From NCBI GenBank assembly GCA_949126835.1, contig OX421501.1, positions 5,464,499 through 5,528,498 on the forward strand: a stretch of DNA of 64,000 nucleotides, in the 5' to 3' direction. Shown here piece after piece: positions 22,991 to 35,149 of this stretch. Below the pieces are notes generated by a model. It saw only the letters and a program-made list of their open reading frames with translations, was not told the origin of the DNA and ran no database searches. Every line of letters starts with the position of its first letter. Position 1 is the first letter of the stretch. The DNA comes from Anisus vortex. Taxonomy: Eukaryota > Mollusca > Gastropoda > Planorbidae. The position numbers were made by a program, and so were the translations under genes.

Positions 22991-23920
22991 GTATATCTGG
23001 TATACATTAACATATCCAATTCAATGAAACTCTCTATACTAGATCTACAGATGTATCCTGGCTTTAACACTTGGCGAGCGAGAACATAAGAAAAGGCCTT
23101 ACTCACCGAAAGTAAACAATATCAATTCATTCAATTAATTACGATTATCCATTTCTATTTGTTGTGTGCATTTTAAATACAATCACTGAACACTTGAATT
23201 TTGGCCAATAATAAATATATTTAGAAAGGTATAAGCCGTATTAGTATTAAATAAATTAACACGAGCATTTTTCCATCTCGGCTTTATTTTATGACAATTT
23301 TTTAGATTATTTTTGCAGTGGCTTATAAAAATACTTTACCCACAATATTGTCTTTCATTCGCAACCAAAATCATACAGGTACACATCAGAAATTGTGTAC
23401 CCCCCCTCCCTTCCTACCCAAGACACGGTAACAAATAATGTGTCCTTGTCTAGTGTAAAATGTAGGGAGACTTTTACGAGTTCCAACCGGCTAAAAAAAC
23501 GATAAGCGCAATTGCTCTTTTGTGAGGTCATAAAGATAGCCTACGACACAATGTTGACTAACATTAAAAACTTCACGCACACGTTAAATGGTTGTTATAA
23601 ACTTCGGTGCAATGTTAATGGTGATAACCTCGACACATAATTTCTCCTTAACGCATATTTATTACCTTGCTGAGGTCTTTTGTTTTTCTCGATTTTTACA
23701 TATGTTATAGAAAATCACAGTGTTATTTATACACACATGAAAGTTTGTAAACTATTATTATTATTTTTTTAGAAATATTTAGATTTTTTAAAATGTCCTT
23801 TAAAAAGGACGCCAGCAGGAGATGTACCGTGACATTGCATGGTTGCAGAAAAAAAAACGGCCATTTTATCTCCAGGATAAATACATATTTTGGTTTAACA
23901 ATTTAAGTTTAAAAGTTTAA
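22991..23920. other. Intergenic, nothing recognised
   Basis: No convincing ORF or shared repeat. Confidence 0.5.
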
Positions 23921-23929
23921 TTTGTAGTT

Positions 23930-24030
23930 TTTTCAAACAAGCAGATAAGAAAAAGCGTAATAAGACACTGGCATTCGAGTGGCACCCGGGCATTGAATGG
24001 ATTAACTGAACAAACCAGGGGAAAAAAATT
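23930..24030 (+). mobile_element. Short LINE C-terminal fragment
   Basis: 'ggcattcgagtggcacccgg' followed by 'attgaatggattaactgaac' matches the SFFPSGIRxWN region of the LINE copies, with a broken frame. Confidence 0.5.
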
Positions 24031-24687
24031 ATATATATATATATTGGAATATATATATATATATATATTGTCACATATTAATGGCCATCTTTTAACGCAG
24101 GCAAAGTATGGGCGGTACTGAGAAGCCTGGACTGTTCTAAGAATCCTCTTTCGTGCAGACCTCAAAATCTCGGGATGGCTAGGAATAGTCTATTATTTCT
24201 GTACAGGGGAGTTCCTATCATTTTTATTATGAGTTTTGTAATGATACCATTATTTTCACCCCTACTAGTAATAGGTCTGTCCCCCGCACCACTCTAATAG
24301 TATTTAAAGATTTGTTTGTCTTAAAGGCTGTCAGTTTCGAGATAATTTCTTTTGAGGACGCTTGTGTTTGCACTATTTTATTATAACTGTACACAATCTT
24401 CATATTGTATATATTTGAACATATCACCTGAATTAAATTATGAACAACATTTACACTGAAGCTTCCTCGTCAAGTTTCATTGTTTATAATACAACAATAT
24501 GTTTATTTACAACTACAACGTCAAGGAAAGAAACTGTTAGAACGCAAATCTTGAGTTTGTTCCCAGGACTATGAAGGAGTTCGTGTAATACTGAAATACA
24601 AATAATATTAACTAAAGTCCACCTTAGGACTAACGAGCATTATCAACAGCATCTACACGGCTCTGACCACAAGGGGATTGTGGTTGT

Positions 24688-24691
<4 letters not shown>

Positions 24692-24741
<50 letters not shown>
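24692..24741. repeat. (TA)n microsatellite hosting a solo LTR
   Basis: About 25 TA units run up to the left edge of the solo LTR at 24742. A shorter TA run continues on the other side. Confidence 0.9.
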
Positions 24742-24745
<4 letters not shown>

Positions 24746-25361
24746 ATGGACTGTCACTATGATGACTATTATTACGACTCGTTAAATCGGATTCAATGAA
24801 TATAGTTGTATCTTTATTAGAAGTCTCTAGATTCTGCTAATCTGTAGCCCAAGCTAGGGGTTCCTTGACTGACAGGTCTATGCAGTAATGTAGTTATATT
24901 CGGTATAATTATCTTCAACACCTATCTCAACATTGATAGATCAAACAACTCCAGTTGTTGAATAAACAATTTTATTTGAATTGTAGACTCAGTATAACTT
25001 ATAAGTAAATGCAATAACTGATGGCAACATAAGAGTTTCAATAAAATTACATGAAATATACAAGTATCAATATAGCGACTTCTCTCTACAAACTTTCAAA
25101 CTGAACTAACTTTAAGGAGGTAGGGACTTTACAAAGAAAACTATTATCGAAGATTCTACAGGGTCCTAATACGCATTTTAATCTCCTGCTCTATAGAATA
25201 CTGCGATCCAGAATTATAACTTTCAATTTCCACGGGGTTGGACGAATTATTTTATTTAAACTGCCCTCAGAGCAGAAAGGTCAAACCTTGGACTCTAATA
25301 CGCACTTGTTAAGAGGTCAATGCCTTAGTACGTCATTCATCTATGACCGACATTCGTAACA
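24742..25361 (-). mobile_element. Solo LTR of the 57318-63687 retrotransposon family
   Basis: 620 bp, the reverse complement of a TG...CA LTR. It shares with 57318-57940 the end 'ttagaagtctctagattctg' region, 'caacaactggagttg' (complement) and the start TGTTACGAATRTCGGTCATAG. No internal region or second LTR is near, so it is a solo LTR from recombination. It is flanked by TA repeats, so the target duplication cannot be told from the microsatellite. Confidence 0.85.
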
Positions 25362-25489
25362 ATATATATATATCGGCCGGTTAGGCAACAGTAATTGATA
25401 TCTCTCATTTCTTGTAACAAAATATGATATTTTTCCTATAATATATTATATAGTTCCCCAGAAATATATTCTATGATGGCGTCCAATCG

Positions 25490-25700
25490 GTTACACGACA
25501 TTTAAACACGCGACAGATAAACACGCGACACTTAAACACAGACACTTAACCACATGGCAGATAAACATAAATATGGACATTAATTACACGACACTTAAAC
25601 ATACGGACACATAATCCCACGACAGATAAACATACGGACACTTAATCACACGACACTTAAACATACGGGCATTCAATCATAACGACAGATAAACACACTT
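25490..25700. repeat. Irregular minisatellite
   Basis: Repeats built from 'cacttaaacatacgg', 'cacgacagataaacatacgg' and 'acacttaatcacacgac', four or more degenerate copies. Confidence 0.65.
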
Positions 25701-27430
25701 TCTTATCATAAAATGATCTGCTAGCTGCCGTACCCATTAAAATGTTGTGGGAAAAAGAAAGTGTAAGAGGTAACGGGACAAACATATTTGTGTAACCGTT
25801 TGATCCAGGGGTATGATTCGTTATTCTGCCTTATGGATTCTAGGTGTAACTTTTATTCAAAGACGAAGTCAACACAAGAGTTTAACATAAGAAAAACTCT
25901 TTAACAGCCAAACAAATATGTACAAGAAAACAACAATGAACAATGAACAACAATGAACAATATTTTATTTGCCACAAAGTACATCAGTACCATAAAGGCA
26001 TAATCAAAGACAATTAGAATATTCCAACATTAGTAAATAATAGTAAAAGCTACCGAAATAATAATATTAATAATAATAGATTCATTTTAAGGTATCAAGA
26101 AAAGATAATACCAACATAGAAATACAGTCTAGGCATAGTAACATAGTAAATGAGAACAATTATAATTTAATAAAAGGTGTTCAAAAATGAAAGTTGTTAA
26201 TACATGTTAGTATATTTAACCGTTTATTATCTTGTTTTCATTTTTTAAAAACAGATAAAACTATTTTTGCAAATATGCTTAGTTTCATAAGTTCTTTCAG
26301 AGAACAGAAGAACAATCGATCTGCACGACGACTTAAAAATCAAGCAAGCGTACACAGGTCCCACACACGGACACTAAAGGCTAATTACTGGCCGCAATCA
26401 ATGAGAGTTAAGGTCAGCTATAATGGGATGATGGGAAAATAGGGCATAGTACGTAACACATTATCCGCGGGGACAGAACTATTTTTGATAAACTTTTAAA
26501 AATTATAACAAAAATCTCAAAGTACGGTAACAATGGCTACTATTCTTAGAGTTTAAGAGTGATCAACTTTTCAAAGTATAATTATCAAAAGTATGTGACA
26601 ATGGAGGGATTCTTATAAAAAATATTTTTCACTAAAAAGCAGTTCAATTGGCTACTTCAATAATACCATTGAATTAAAAATATAACATATATGACAAATG
26701 TTATCGAAATTAATCTTATCAAATAGATAAACTATATCATTCAATCATTTAATATTAGTTCAAAACAATGGATTTCTCAAGAATGTATATCTAGCTTAAT
26801 TCTGTACACAAGAACAAACAATATCATTCTTCATTTACAAAATTAATACAATGCAATAATTTTCATTTTTTCAAATCCGATTTTGAAAATCAAAACCCGT
26901 TTTCGGTTTCAAAACTGGAATCCGGTATTCCTGTTTTCGTTTAACATACCTAGTTTTAACATAAAATTGGACTTATACATATTTTATGGTTAAATGGATT
27001 TATGTGATTATTTCTTATGTGAAGAATATAAAGTGGATTCAAATTCAATTGCTACAAATAATATGTGCTTTTGAAGTACATTACAATATAATTTGTTGTT
27101 TCTTTAATTAAGACAGAAAGAAAGAATAAACCAGATCAAAGTTATACTCATAATATTGTTTTATAGCTACATGTAATGAAGTAGCATAGAACTACTATTA
27201 ACAGTTGTGGTACTCATTAAGTTGTGGCTCTGATAGATATTATACAAGTAGATACAACTGTAGAATTGGAAGCTTGATATATGAATGGGATCTTTTATTC
27301 AGGATGAATATAAAGTGTTAAAATAAGTGGGTCATAACAACGCCTCTCTTATATCTTCAAGTTAACATTGTTAACACATTAGTTGTGGTTTTCGTCCTGT
27401 GATACTAACTAAATTACACTAATGTCCATT
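25700..27430. other. Intergenic, mostly unrecognised
   Basis: AT-rich. A fragment at about 25960-26010 matches the repeat at 17220-17340. An 82-codon frame at 26194-26442 has no recognisable domain and is not called as a gene. Confidence 0.45.
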
Positions 27431-27640
27431 TAAATTAAGTAGGGGCAATGGGTCCTGAGTTAAAAACTATGGCGAAGGCCTGGGATTTGTACCCGTGTCT
27501 TAAGGATTGCACATCATTGGTGTGTGCCTGTCAGTAGCTGAAAATATAAATAAGGCGGCTTGGCATTGTGCTGGCCCACACATCTCCTTGTATGCCGTGC
27601 CCCAAGAAACTTGTCAACGCTGTTTCATAGACCCTTGCTC
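27430..27640 (+). mobile_element. Degenerate SINE family 1
   Basis: 'aaggcggcttggcattgtgc', 'tatgccgtgccccaagaaac' and 'caacgctgtttcatagaccc' align with the body of the 34866-35145 SINE. The head is mostly lost. Confidence 0.6.
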
Positions 27641-27699
27641 TGTGATTGTAGCTTACTTTTTAATTACTTTAATTAAAATAAGTAGATCAGTATAATAAT

Positions 27700-27960
27700 A
27701 ATACGATGCAATGCTCAGATAAACTTAAGGACAAAAACACTTTCCTTATCCCTTATGCTAGAAGAAATGCATATAAGTACTCTTTATTCCCAAGCGGCAT
27801 TCAGGCATGGGATTGTTTGCCTGAACAAACCAGGAAAACCATTAACTTAACATCGTTTAAAACATTAATAAGGATGCACGACTAGACTCGGACCACGGAT
27901 GAGCGTAGGACGCAAAAATCTTCTTTATAGAAGTGGCGCCTGTAATATCAAAGATAAGAT
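27700..27960 (+). mobile_element. LINE 3'-end fragment
   Basis: 'ctcagataaacttaaggaca', 'cctgaacaaaccaggaaaac', 'gactcggaccacggatgagc' and 'agataagat' are in the same order as in other copies. Confidence 0.7.
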
Positions 27961-28169
27961 AAAATACTAAGCTATGATACATTTACTAGTAAACGGGTTT
28001 TGGACAGCTATCTGAAAACAATGGACTCTGCATACGCCATAATATAGACGGTCGTTCAATGAAAATCAAAAACAAATATTTTGCGATATAAATTTATAAT
28101 AGAACTAACGACGTTAACTTTTGCATGACACGAAGACGGTTTCTGTGTGAATAGAGCTAGATTTATATT

Positions 28170-28515
28170 AAATACAAACATTTGATAAACTTTGTACATA
28201 TTAATAACAGAGAATAATATATAATACATAAGGCATTAAACACTAACTTAGAAATACAATAACAACCTGTTGCAAAGCTCAGATAAACATAAAGACAAAA
28301 AACACTTTCTTTATTCTTTATGCGAGAAAACAATAGATATTTCTTCCCGAGTGGCATCCGAGCCTGTAATGGGTTGCCTGAACAAACCAGGAAAACCAAT
28401 AACTTATCATCATTTAAACACTAAAATAAAAGACTGCACTCAGACCACGGATAAGCGAAGGACGCAAAATTATTTTGTAGAAGGAGCGCCTGTAATATAT
28501 AAGCTAAAGGATATA
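28170..28515 (+). mobile_element. LINE C-terminus and 3' tail fragment
   Basis: Encodes, with frameshifts, the QSSDKHKDK and CLNKPGKPITYHHL segments of the non-LTR retrotransposon C-terminus, then the noncoding tail with 'ggagcgcctgtaatatataa'. This is the longest forward-strand copy in the window. Confidence 0.7.
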
Positions 28516-28559
28516 TTAACTTCAATTGTGCCGATATTTCTTTAAAACTAAGCTTACCC

Positions 28560-29000
28560 TATTCAATATGTTAGCATACAAATACCAATTTTTACAAACA
28601 AATACTAAATCTATTTTGTTTATCGCGTAAGAATATTTGATACTTACTTTTTCATTATAATGTGGTTTGTGTAGATTTAGAGAAAGATAATAATTCTTTA
28701 CAACGAACACATTTATTCACTCTTGTTCGTAATAAGCCGAGTTAAAGAAATATAGTACCTAAAGTATAACAGTATAATGTCCTCATTATTTAAGATAAAT
28801 AGCTCCACAATTTTGTCTTTTTATTTCTCTTTGCGTGATATGCATGAATGAACATGAACGTTTTTTTTTATTGTTAGATTTTGGAGAGAGAGAGAGAGGC
28901 GGAGGGGATTGAGAGATCATAAAGTTATGACACTTGGATATGCTGATTTTCAAAAACATACAGTATAAAAAGTGGAAGATGCGTATTGGTCATTGACACT
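28560..29000. other. Intergenic, nothing recognised
   Basis: AT-rich with a short (GA)n run near 28890. Confidence 0.5.
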
Positions 29001-29008
29001 ATTGACAG

Positions 29009-29464
29009 TCGAGGTCGATTTCAGTTTCTTTCGCGAAAGTAGGCGAATGGCCTCTTTCGGCGTAATTTTGGTTTCGGCAGAAGTCAAGAAGGTAGCTTTC
29101 GGTTAGTTTGCGGTCTCGGACGAAACTGATAGGCCTATTGACTTTCGGTCTTCAGCCGAATTTCTATGTTTACTTAGAAAATTCGGACTGCAACGCTAGT
29201 GCTGCATCTATTTATTACTCTACTTATTCAGAAATTCATTTAGTTAACCTTTTTCGAATTGATCTGAGTGAAATAAGAAAAGTGAATTTAATAATGATAA
29301 ACGGATAGAATACCCATAAACTAGATAAATATTACACAAACAATGTGCAGACTTTAAAAAATCGTTTTGTTTGTCAATTTCGAGTTATCTTTCGGTTTCG
29401 GTCGAAGGTGTAGTTAAAATGTCTATATGGTTTCATTTGCGTCCATAGTTTCGGTTGGTCTGTA
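29009..29464. mobile_element. hAT-like element, 'AGAGGCCGACCGAAA' family, older copy
   Basis: 456 bp rich in 'tttcggt' motifs and containing 'attcggactgcaacgctagt', as in the copies at 49989 and 54215. It is flanked by perfect direct copies of ATTGACAG at 29001-29008 and 29465-29472. The terminal repeats are eroded (tcgaggtcgattt and ggttggtctgta). Confidence 0.8.
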
Positions 29465-29689
29465 ATTGACAGTGTCCCTTGGATGGACAAATGTGATATG
29501 TTCAGATACGTCTGTATGTTGTAACAGTTTCAGTATTTAACTCTGATTCACACTTCCACTCTCTCACATTAAATAATTGGTATAAGTCCAGTTTTAGAAA
29601 GCAAGGATTTTAAATTGTATAAGATATGTACAACACCAATCATATTCAAGAAGATAATTATATTAACTTATCATCACTTCAAAACGTTT

Positions 29690-30260
29690 GCTAATTACAT
29701 AATAATCTCAGAACAACGTCTATCTCTATTTCTAACTATGTCCCCGGAAATGACCAGGTGAAAGAATACCCAACTGCTAATTCGTAAATGGCGACTAATA
29801 GTGGGTTGTGCATTGGGTATAACCTGGGCATGTTTAAACTTGTACCCCCCTTTGTGATGCTGTTTGACAGAGGTCCAGATAGCACGACCCTGGGTAGATG
29901 TTTTGCGCGACTCCTGCTGTGGGTCTATGGTGATGGTAGGATGGAAATGGATGGGTGTAAAGTCGTGAAAGGGCCTGGATCCAGGATGTGACAATTCCAC
30001 AGAGTATTCCCAGAATCTGAAAAACTAAATGGCACAACTGAGTGTCATAACCATTTGGAGAACTCTGTGGATGGCGGAGATTGAAACATAGGCCAGACCC
30101 ACCTTAGCACAACTCTGCCCTGACTCAATGCAGCCAATCACAGATGCTGGACGCAGAACCATAAACCGAAAACTGTCTTGAACTGCGGGGTTTGAAAAAA
30201 AGCTACACAGGAAAACCCAGAAAAACAATACCGGTGTGTGTGACATTGACTGCAAGAGAG
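29690..30260. other. Unrecognised segment with overlapping short ORFs
   Basis: Higher-GC segment with open frames on both strands: 101 codons minus at 29695-30000, 76 codons minus at 30025-30255, 67 codons plus at 29788-29991. I recognise no domain. It may be a decayed transposon; I do not call a gene. Confidence 0.35.
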
Positions 30261-30309
30261 CAACTGCTCTGCAGACTGGCTAATAGAAGAAGATATCTAA
30301 CTAAGTACT

Positions 30310-30573
30310 AGTTAAGTACCCGTCAGCGTCAGACCAAATTGATCATAGGACAGGTGAAGCAGCGTTTACCAGTTTCATACTAGGGGATGTGTTGCCAGCA
30401 CAATGCACATCCACCGTTGCTTTACCCCTAATTAATTTCAGGTACACTTCAGAGCTGTGTAGCCTACGGGTCACCCTCAATTCCAGGAGAAAAAATCCTA
30501 GCCTTTCACAGGATTCAAACCCAGGACCTGTTGTTTGCAAGACGAACGCGCTACCGCACGGCCACCATGCCAC
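30310..30573 (-). mobile_element. SINE family 1
   Basis: Reverse copy with 'ggtgaagcagcgtttaccag', 'gccagcacaatgcacatcca', B-box complement 'ggattcaaacccaggac' and A-box complement 'cgcgctaccgcacggccacc'. Nearly full length. Confidence 0.8.
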
Positions 30574-30711
30574 TTTATCTAACTCTGACTGAATTCCAGA
30601 TAGCTTCTAGACAATTCCATCCTTCTTGTGACCTCGTGTTTCCCAGAGGGTGTCTGGGCGAATCCCAATTTACCTAGTTTGTTAAAAAAAAAAAAAATAT
30701 TAACAGCTTAA

Positions 30712-30810
30712 AATGCAAGACTGGACTCGGACCACGGATGAGCGTAGGACGCAACAATCGTCTTTATAGAAGGAGCAACTGTAATATATGAAATAAGATA
30801 CGATAAGATG
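30712..30810 (+). mobile_element. Short LINE 3' tail
   Basis: 'gactcggaccacggatgagc', 'atagaaggagcaactgtaat' and 'aagatacgataagat'. Confidence 0.6.
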
Positions 30811-31239
30811 GTCTTGTACTATAATATTAGATAATTTCATCAGTTTACCAGGGTAGCTGGAAAACCTTTAATTTAGTCATTTTAAAAATCCACAGTGATA
30901 TCACATTAAATAATAACTCCCCAATATTTTCTAAGGATGTCTTAGTTTGTTCTACCTACACAACTCACACATTACTAACAAACATATGTTTAGATAAACT
31001 TTGTATTGTTACCTTAAGGTTGATTGATTACACCTTTCCAAACAACCTTACTATTTGACAATGTGTTGTGTAGTTAACATGTTAACATAGTTTAATACTT
31101 TGCTTATTTGATAATAAAAAAAAACATTTTTAGATCATGGATGATAGATATAAATTTAGATAGATAGGTGGATAGACAGATAAAGAGAGTTATGTATAGC
31201 TAGACAGATAAATATTTAGATGGATGGATTTATACAAAG

Positions 31240-31305
31240 GTTACGGAGTTCCTAGGTTCGAATCCTGGTGAAGGCTAGGATTTCTTCTTGGGTATAGAGG
31301 GAGTC
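31240..31305 (+). mobile_element. SINE family 1 head fragment
   Basis: 'ttcgaatcctggtgaaggct' followed by 'aggatttcttcttgg' matches the B box and adjacent body. Confidence 0.5.
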
Positions 31306-31309
31306 ACTG

Positions 31310-31810
31310 ATTTACAATATTTTATTTGTAATGCAATATTAATTGAAAAAAAAAAGGTCGAAAAAAAAAGGTATTAGACTAACTGGACAATCGAAACCGG
31401 GTAGCCCGCATGGCAGTCCGATGCGTAAACCACTTACCTAGAGAAGTCCGTAATGAAATCGCGAAACTATAATATGAGTCGGTGAGATCACGTATCTTCA
31501 AATTAACTAATATGATTGGTTGAACGCACACACAATCTATTTATATATTATTTAGATTATATTATTGTGATGTGATATATATTCATATTAAAGGATGTAT
31601 AGACATTTTAAACAAAATTAGATAATTAGACATATATTTAAACTGATACATATATGAAACGTTCAATGGATAAATATAAATATCTCTCTTTCTCTTTCTC
31701 TCTCACTCTCCTTCTCATATACCATAACACTTATAGATACTACAGAATACCATGATGTTGTTAGACCATAAGTTTATTTAACTAACTCTGCCACTGTCTT
31801 CCCTTCGCCC
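31310..31810. other. Intergenic with a degenerate retroposon piece
   Basis: Bases near 31395-31430 match, in reverse, a tRNA-like stretch at 32600-32665 ('ggactgccatgcggtcgacc'). The rest is AT-rich with short (CT)n and is unrecognised. Confidence 0.4.
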
Positions 31811-31814
31811 ATGC

Positions 31815-32061
31815 CAATCGCCGCTTGCTTTGATATTTCTGCTATTTGATAACTTGAAGTTCTCTTTTTTTTTTTTTTTTGCAATTTTCGATCTCACCAT
31901 GTCCTTTTGGACTTCCGGTTGAGTAATTCGCTATGACAGCGGAAAACCTTAAGCAAGTTTAGCAGTAATTTAGAACATTTTTTTTTTGGCTGCGCACGAA
32001 ATAAAAAAAACATGTAAGCTCGAAAAATAGAGCAAGCGGTCCATCATTTTGTAGTCTTTGG
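31815..32061. mobile_element. GGACCGCTTGC-type MITE, left end truncated
   Basis: Has 'ccgcttgctttgatatttct' and the right terminus 'gcaagcggtccatcattttg' plus tagtctttgg. Confidence 0.7.
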
Positions 32062-32084
32062 TTTTATCAACCAATTTAACTTTT

Positions 32085-32455
32085 CTTGTTGGTTATAAAA
32101 ACATCGAAATTAAGTTTTTTTTTAATTTATAAAAACATCGAAATAAAGTTTTTGTTGTTGGTTATAAAAACATCTAAATTACGTTTTTGTTGTTCGTTTT
32201 AAAAACAACCAATTAAGAGTTTTTGTTGTTGGTTATAAAAACATCCAAATAAAGTTTTTGTTGTTGGTTATAAAAACATCCAATATAAGTTTTTGTTGTT
32301 CCTTTTAAAAATAACCAATTAAGAGAATTTGTTGTTGGTTATAAAAACATCCAAATTAAGTTTTTGTTGTTCCTTTTAAAAATAACCAATTAAGAGAATT
32401 TGTTGTTGGTTATAAAAACATCCAAATTAAGTTTTGTTGTTGTTAGTTCATGAAA
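32085..32455. repeat. Minisatellite, about 35- and 70-bp periodicity
   Basis: Repeats of 'ggttataaaaacatccaaat' and 'taagtttttgttgtt', some separated by 'ccttttaaaaataaccaatt'. Confidence 0.8.
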
Positions 32456-32799
32456 GTTTTATCTGTAGCTTATGCAGGCCAATTTAATTTTTCCCCTGGC
32501 AAATGTTTTTTTTTAAGCCGTATGACTTTATTGCCTCATATTTTACCTGCAACAAGTGTTTTTGCTACCTTTGCAATATGACTAGGCACATGTGTCCTTG
32601 CTAGCTTACTGGATAATGTATCGGACTGCCATGCGGTCGACCAGATTTCGATTCTCCAATTAGTCTAGATCTATACCTTTTTTTTCTTTAAAAAAAAACA
32701 ACAAATTATTTCAATAAATAACAAAACAAAAATTACTTTCCTAAGTATCGTAGTAAGAAGTAATATTGTTTTAACTTTTTAGATTTATAGCTTAATGTT

Positions 32800-33357
32800 C
32801 ATTTTAGTTTATAAATGTTTTATCTGTAGCTTATACTGGCCTGTTTATTTTAGTTTATAAATGTTTTATCTGTAGCTTATACTGGCCAGTTTATTTGTGT
32901 TTATAAATGTTTTATCTGTAGCTTATATTGGCCTTTTTATTTTAGTTTATAAATGTTTTATCTGTAGCTTATACTGGCCTGTTTATGTTAGTTTATAAAT
33001 GTTTTATCTGTAGCTTATATTGGCCTTTTTATTTTAGTTTATAAATGTTTTATCTGTAGCTTATACTGGCCTGTCTATTTTAGTTTATAAATGTTTTATC
33101 TGTAGCTTATACTGGTCTTTTTATTATACTTTATAAATGTTTTATCTGTAGCTTATACTGGCCTGTTTATTTTAGTTTATAAATGTTTTATCTGTAGCTT
33201 ATACTGGCCTCATTATTTTAGTTTATAAGTGTTTTTTCTGTAGCTTATACTGGCCTCATTATTTTAGTTTATAAATGTTTTATCTGTAGCTTATACTGGC
33301 CTGTTTATTTTAGTTTATAAATGTTTTATCTGTAGCTTATACTGGCCTGTTTATTTC
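32800..33357. repeat. 46-bp minisatellite, about 12 copies
   Basis: Unit contains 'tagtttataaatgttttatc' and 'tgtagcttatactggcctgt'. Spacing between successive 'tagtttataa' starts is 46 bp. Low divergence suggests recent homogenisation. A single related unit lies at about 32445-32485. Confidence 0.9.
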
Positions 33358-33359
33358 CA

Positions 33360-34130
33360 CCGATTTGTACTTTTATGCGTCTTTGGTCTAAACAATGTTT
33401 AGAAATTCAAGCCTGTTATTAGCCAGTAGAGTCTACGGACCATCTACATTTGAATGGGTCACTTAAGTAAAAGTTTAACCATACATTTAGCAAACGCAGA
33501 TAAAGACGAGCTACTTCGCTTTTCACTACCACCAGTATTTCTAAAGTTTATGGTACAACTTTTTCTATTTACGTTGCCAGGCCGGGGAAGGGGGTGAATG
33601 TAGAGGAAATTTATAGACATTAAAATAGGGTTGACACCGAGGAACAATATAAAATGGTTGGTATTCTTTTGATCAACCTAGATATCATTTTTTTTCCTAA
33701 ACCCTGGCAGAACGCTTCAGTGAAAGTTTGGTTTGAAGACTTTGTTGTTTTTTTTTGTGTGAATGGACAAAACTATTCAAAACCTTTCTTTGTCTAGACA
33801 TGACACTGCCAACAGTTTCACACCAACTTCCCCAGTTACAAAAAATGTGATTTTATTTTCCAATTTATATATAACAGTTGATTGTTATTGTTGTTTTATA
33901 GGGCAGTCTTCACTACACACGAATCAGCTTTTCTTTACATTTGAGCTAAGTAATGGAATGTATGAAGTAGGTCATTGGTATAGTAAGCTCTATTAGTAGA
34001 TTCTAATAGAAAAAGTATTTGATAAGTATGTGGAGATCTATATAAAGTTTAAAGTCCGTTTAAATTCACATTCGTATATCTATTTAACACATTTGTATAT
34101 GAAACGGCTATATTTATTTTATATATTATA
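33360..34130. other. Intergenic, nothing recognised
   Basis: Frames of 62 (minus) and 77 codons (plus) carry no recognisable motif. Confidence 0.45.
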
Positions 34131-34139
34131 TTACCAGCA

Positions 34140-34400
34140 ATTTTGACCTTTCGTTTATCTGAGCATTGCAACATATTGTTTTTGTGTTGTATTTGTATTT
34201 ATAAATTAGAATATTTAATGCCTTATGTATTATTACTACTTCTCTCTTTACCCTTCTGTCCTCTAGTGTTTCCAGGTTTAGTGATTTACGTATAGGTGTT
34301 ACTCTGGATAGTGGAGAGTATTCGCTAGTAATGAACCCTTTATTATTGGACCAGTAGTGCTAAGCTCAGAAAATACATCGTTAGCAATAAATAAAAGTGT
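34140..34400 (-). mobile_element. LINE 3'-end fragment
   Basis: 'tatctgagcattgcaacata', 'taatgccttatgtattatta' and 'cttctgtcctctagtgtttc' are in reverse orientation, aligning with 54700-54870. Confidence 0.65.
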
Positions 34401-34431
34401 TGGAAGTAGGGGCGAAACGTTTGCCAACAGG

Positions 34432-34768
34432 GAGCACAGCAATTAGTTTTATAAGGTTATAAAAGTTCTTTCTAGATAGAAGTAACATCCAGCACAGTAA
34501 TTAGTTTTATAAGTTTATAAAAGTTCTTTCTAGATAGAAGAAACATCCAGCACAGTAATTAGTTTTATAAGTTTATAAAAGTTCTTTCTAGATAGAAGTA
34601 ACATCCAGCACAGTAATTAGTTTTATAAGTTTATAAAAGTTCTTTCTAGATAGAAGTAACATCCAGCACAGTAATTAGTTTTATAAGTTTATAAAAGTTC
34701 TTTCTAGATAGAAGTAACATCCAGCACAGTAATTAGTTTTATAAGTTTATAAAAGTTCTTTCTAGGTA
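34432..34768. repeat. 58-bp minisatellite, nearly six copies
   Basis: Unit includes 'cagcacagtaattagtttta' and 'gttctttctagatagaagta'. The spacing of 'cagcacag' is 58 bp. Copies are almost identical. Confidence 0.9.
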
Positions 34769-34865
34769 GAAAATTATTGCGCCCCTCTCCCAAATATCCA
34801 CCAAGGATTGGGCGGCGACAGTTCTAGAACCGGGGGTCATTGTTGTCCCGAACTCAGGACCAGAT

Positions 34866-35145
34866 AGGGACACGGTGGTCGAGCGGCAGCGCGTTCGGCT
34901 GACGAACCGAAGGTCCTGGGTTCGAATCCTGGGGCAGGAAAGGATTTTTTCCCGGGATTTTAGGGTGTCACTGAGTCCAGTTCTGATGGGTACCTGATCC
35001 TAGTTGCTGTTACGTAAAGGCGGCTGGGCACAGTGCTGGCCACACAATCGCTTAGTATGCCGTGGCTACAGAAACTGGTGAACGCTGCTTCACTGGCCCT
35101 ATGAATTAATTTGGTCCGACGGGATACATTTTACTTACTTACGAA
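34866..35145 (+). mobile_element. SINE family 1, reference full-length copy
   Basis: The tRNA-related head has an A-box-like 'tggtcgagcggcagcgcg' and B box 'gggttcgaatcctgg', followed by a body with 'gtgtcactgagtccagttct', 'ggcggctgggcacagtgctg' and 'gtgaacgctgcttcactggc', and a 'ttacttacttacg' tail. The head implies transcription by RNA polymerase III. It lacks a proper tRNA 3' half and is one of about ten copies. Confidence 0.88.
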
Positions 35146-35149
35146 CCGA

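Noticed and set aside
34866..34945. Possible tRNA gene
   Set aside because: A and B boxes are present but the cloverleaf is not complete and the same head and body recur about ten times: a SINE.
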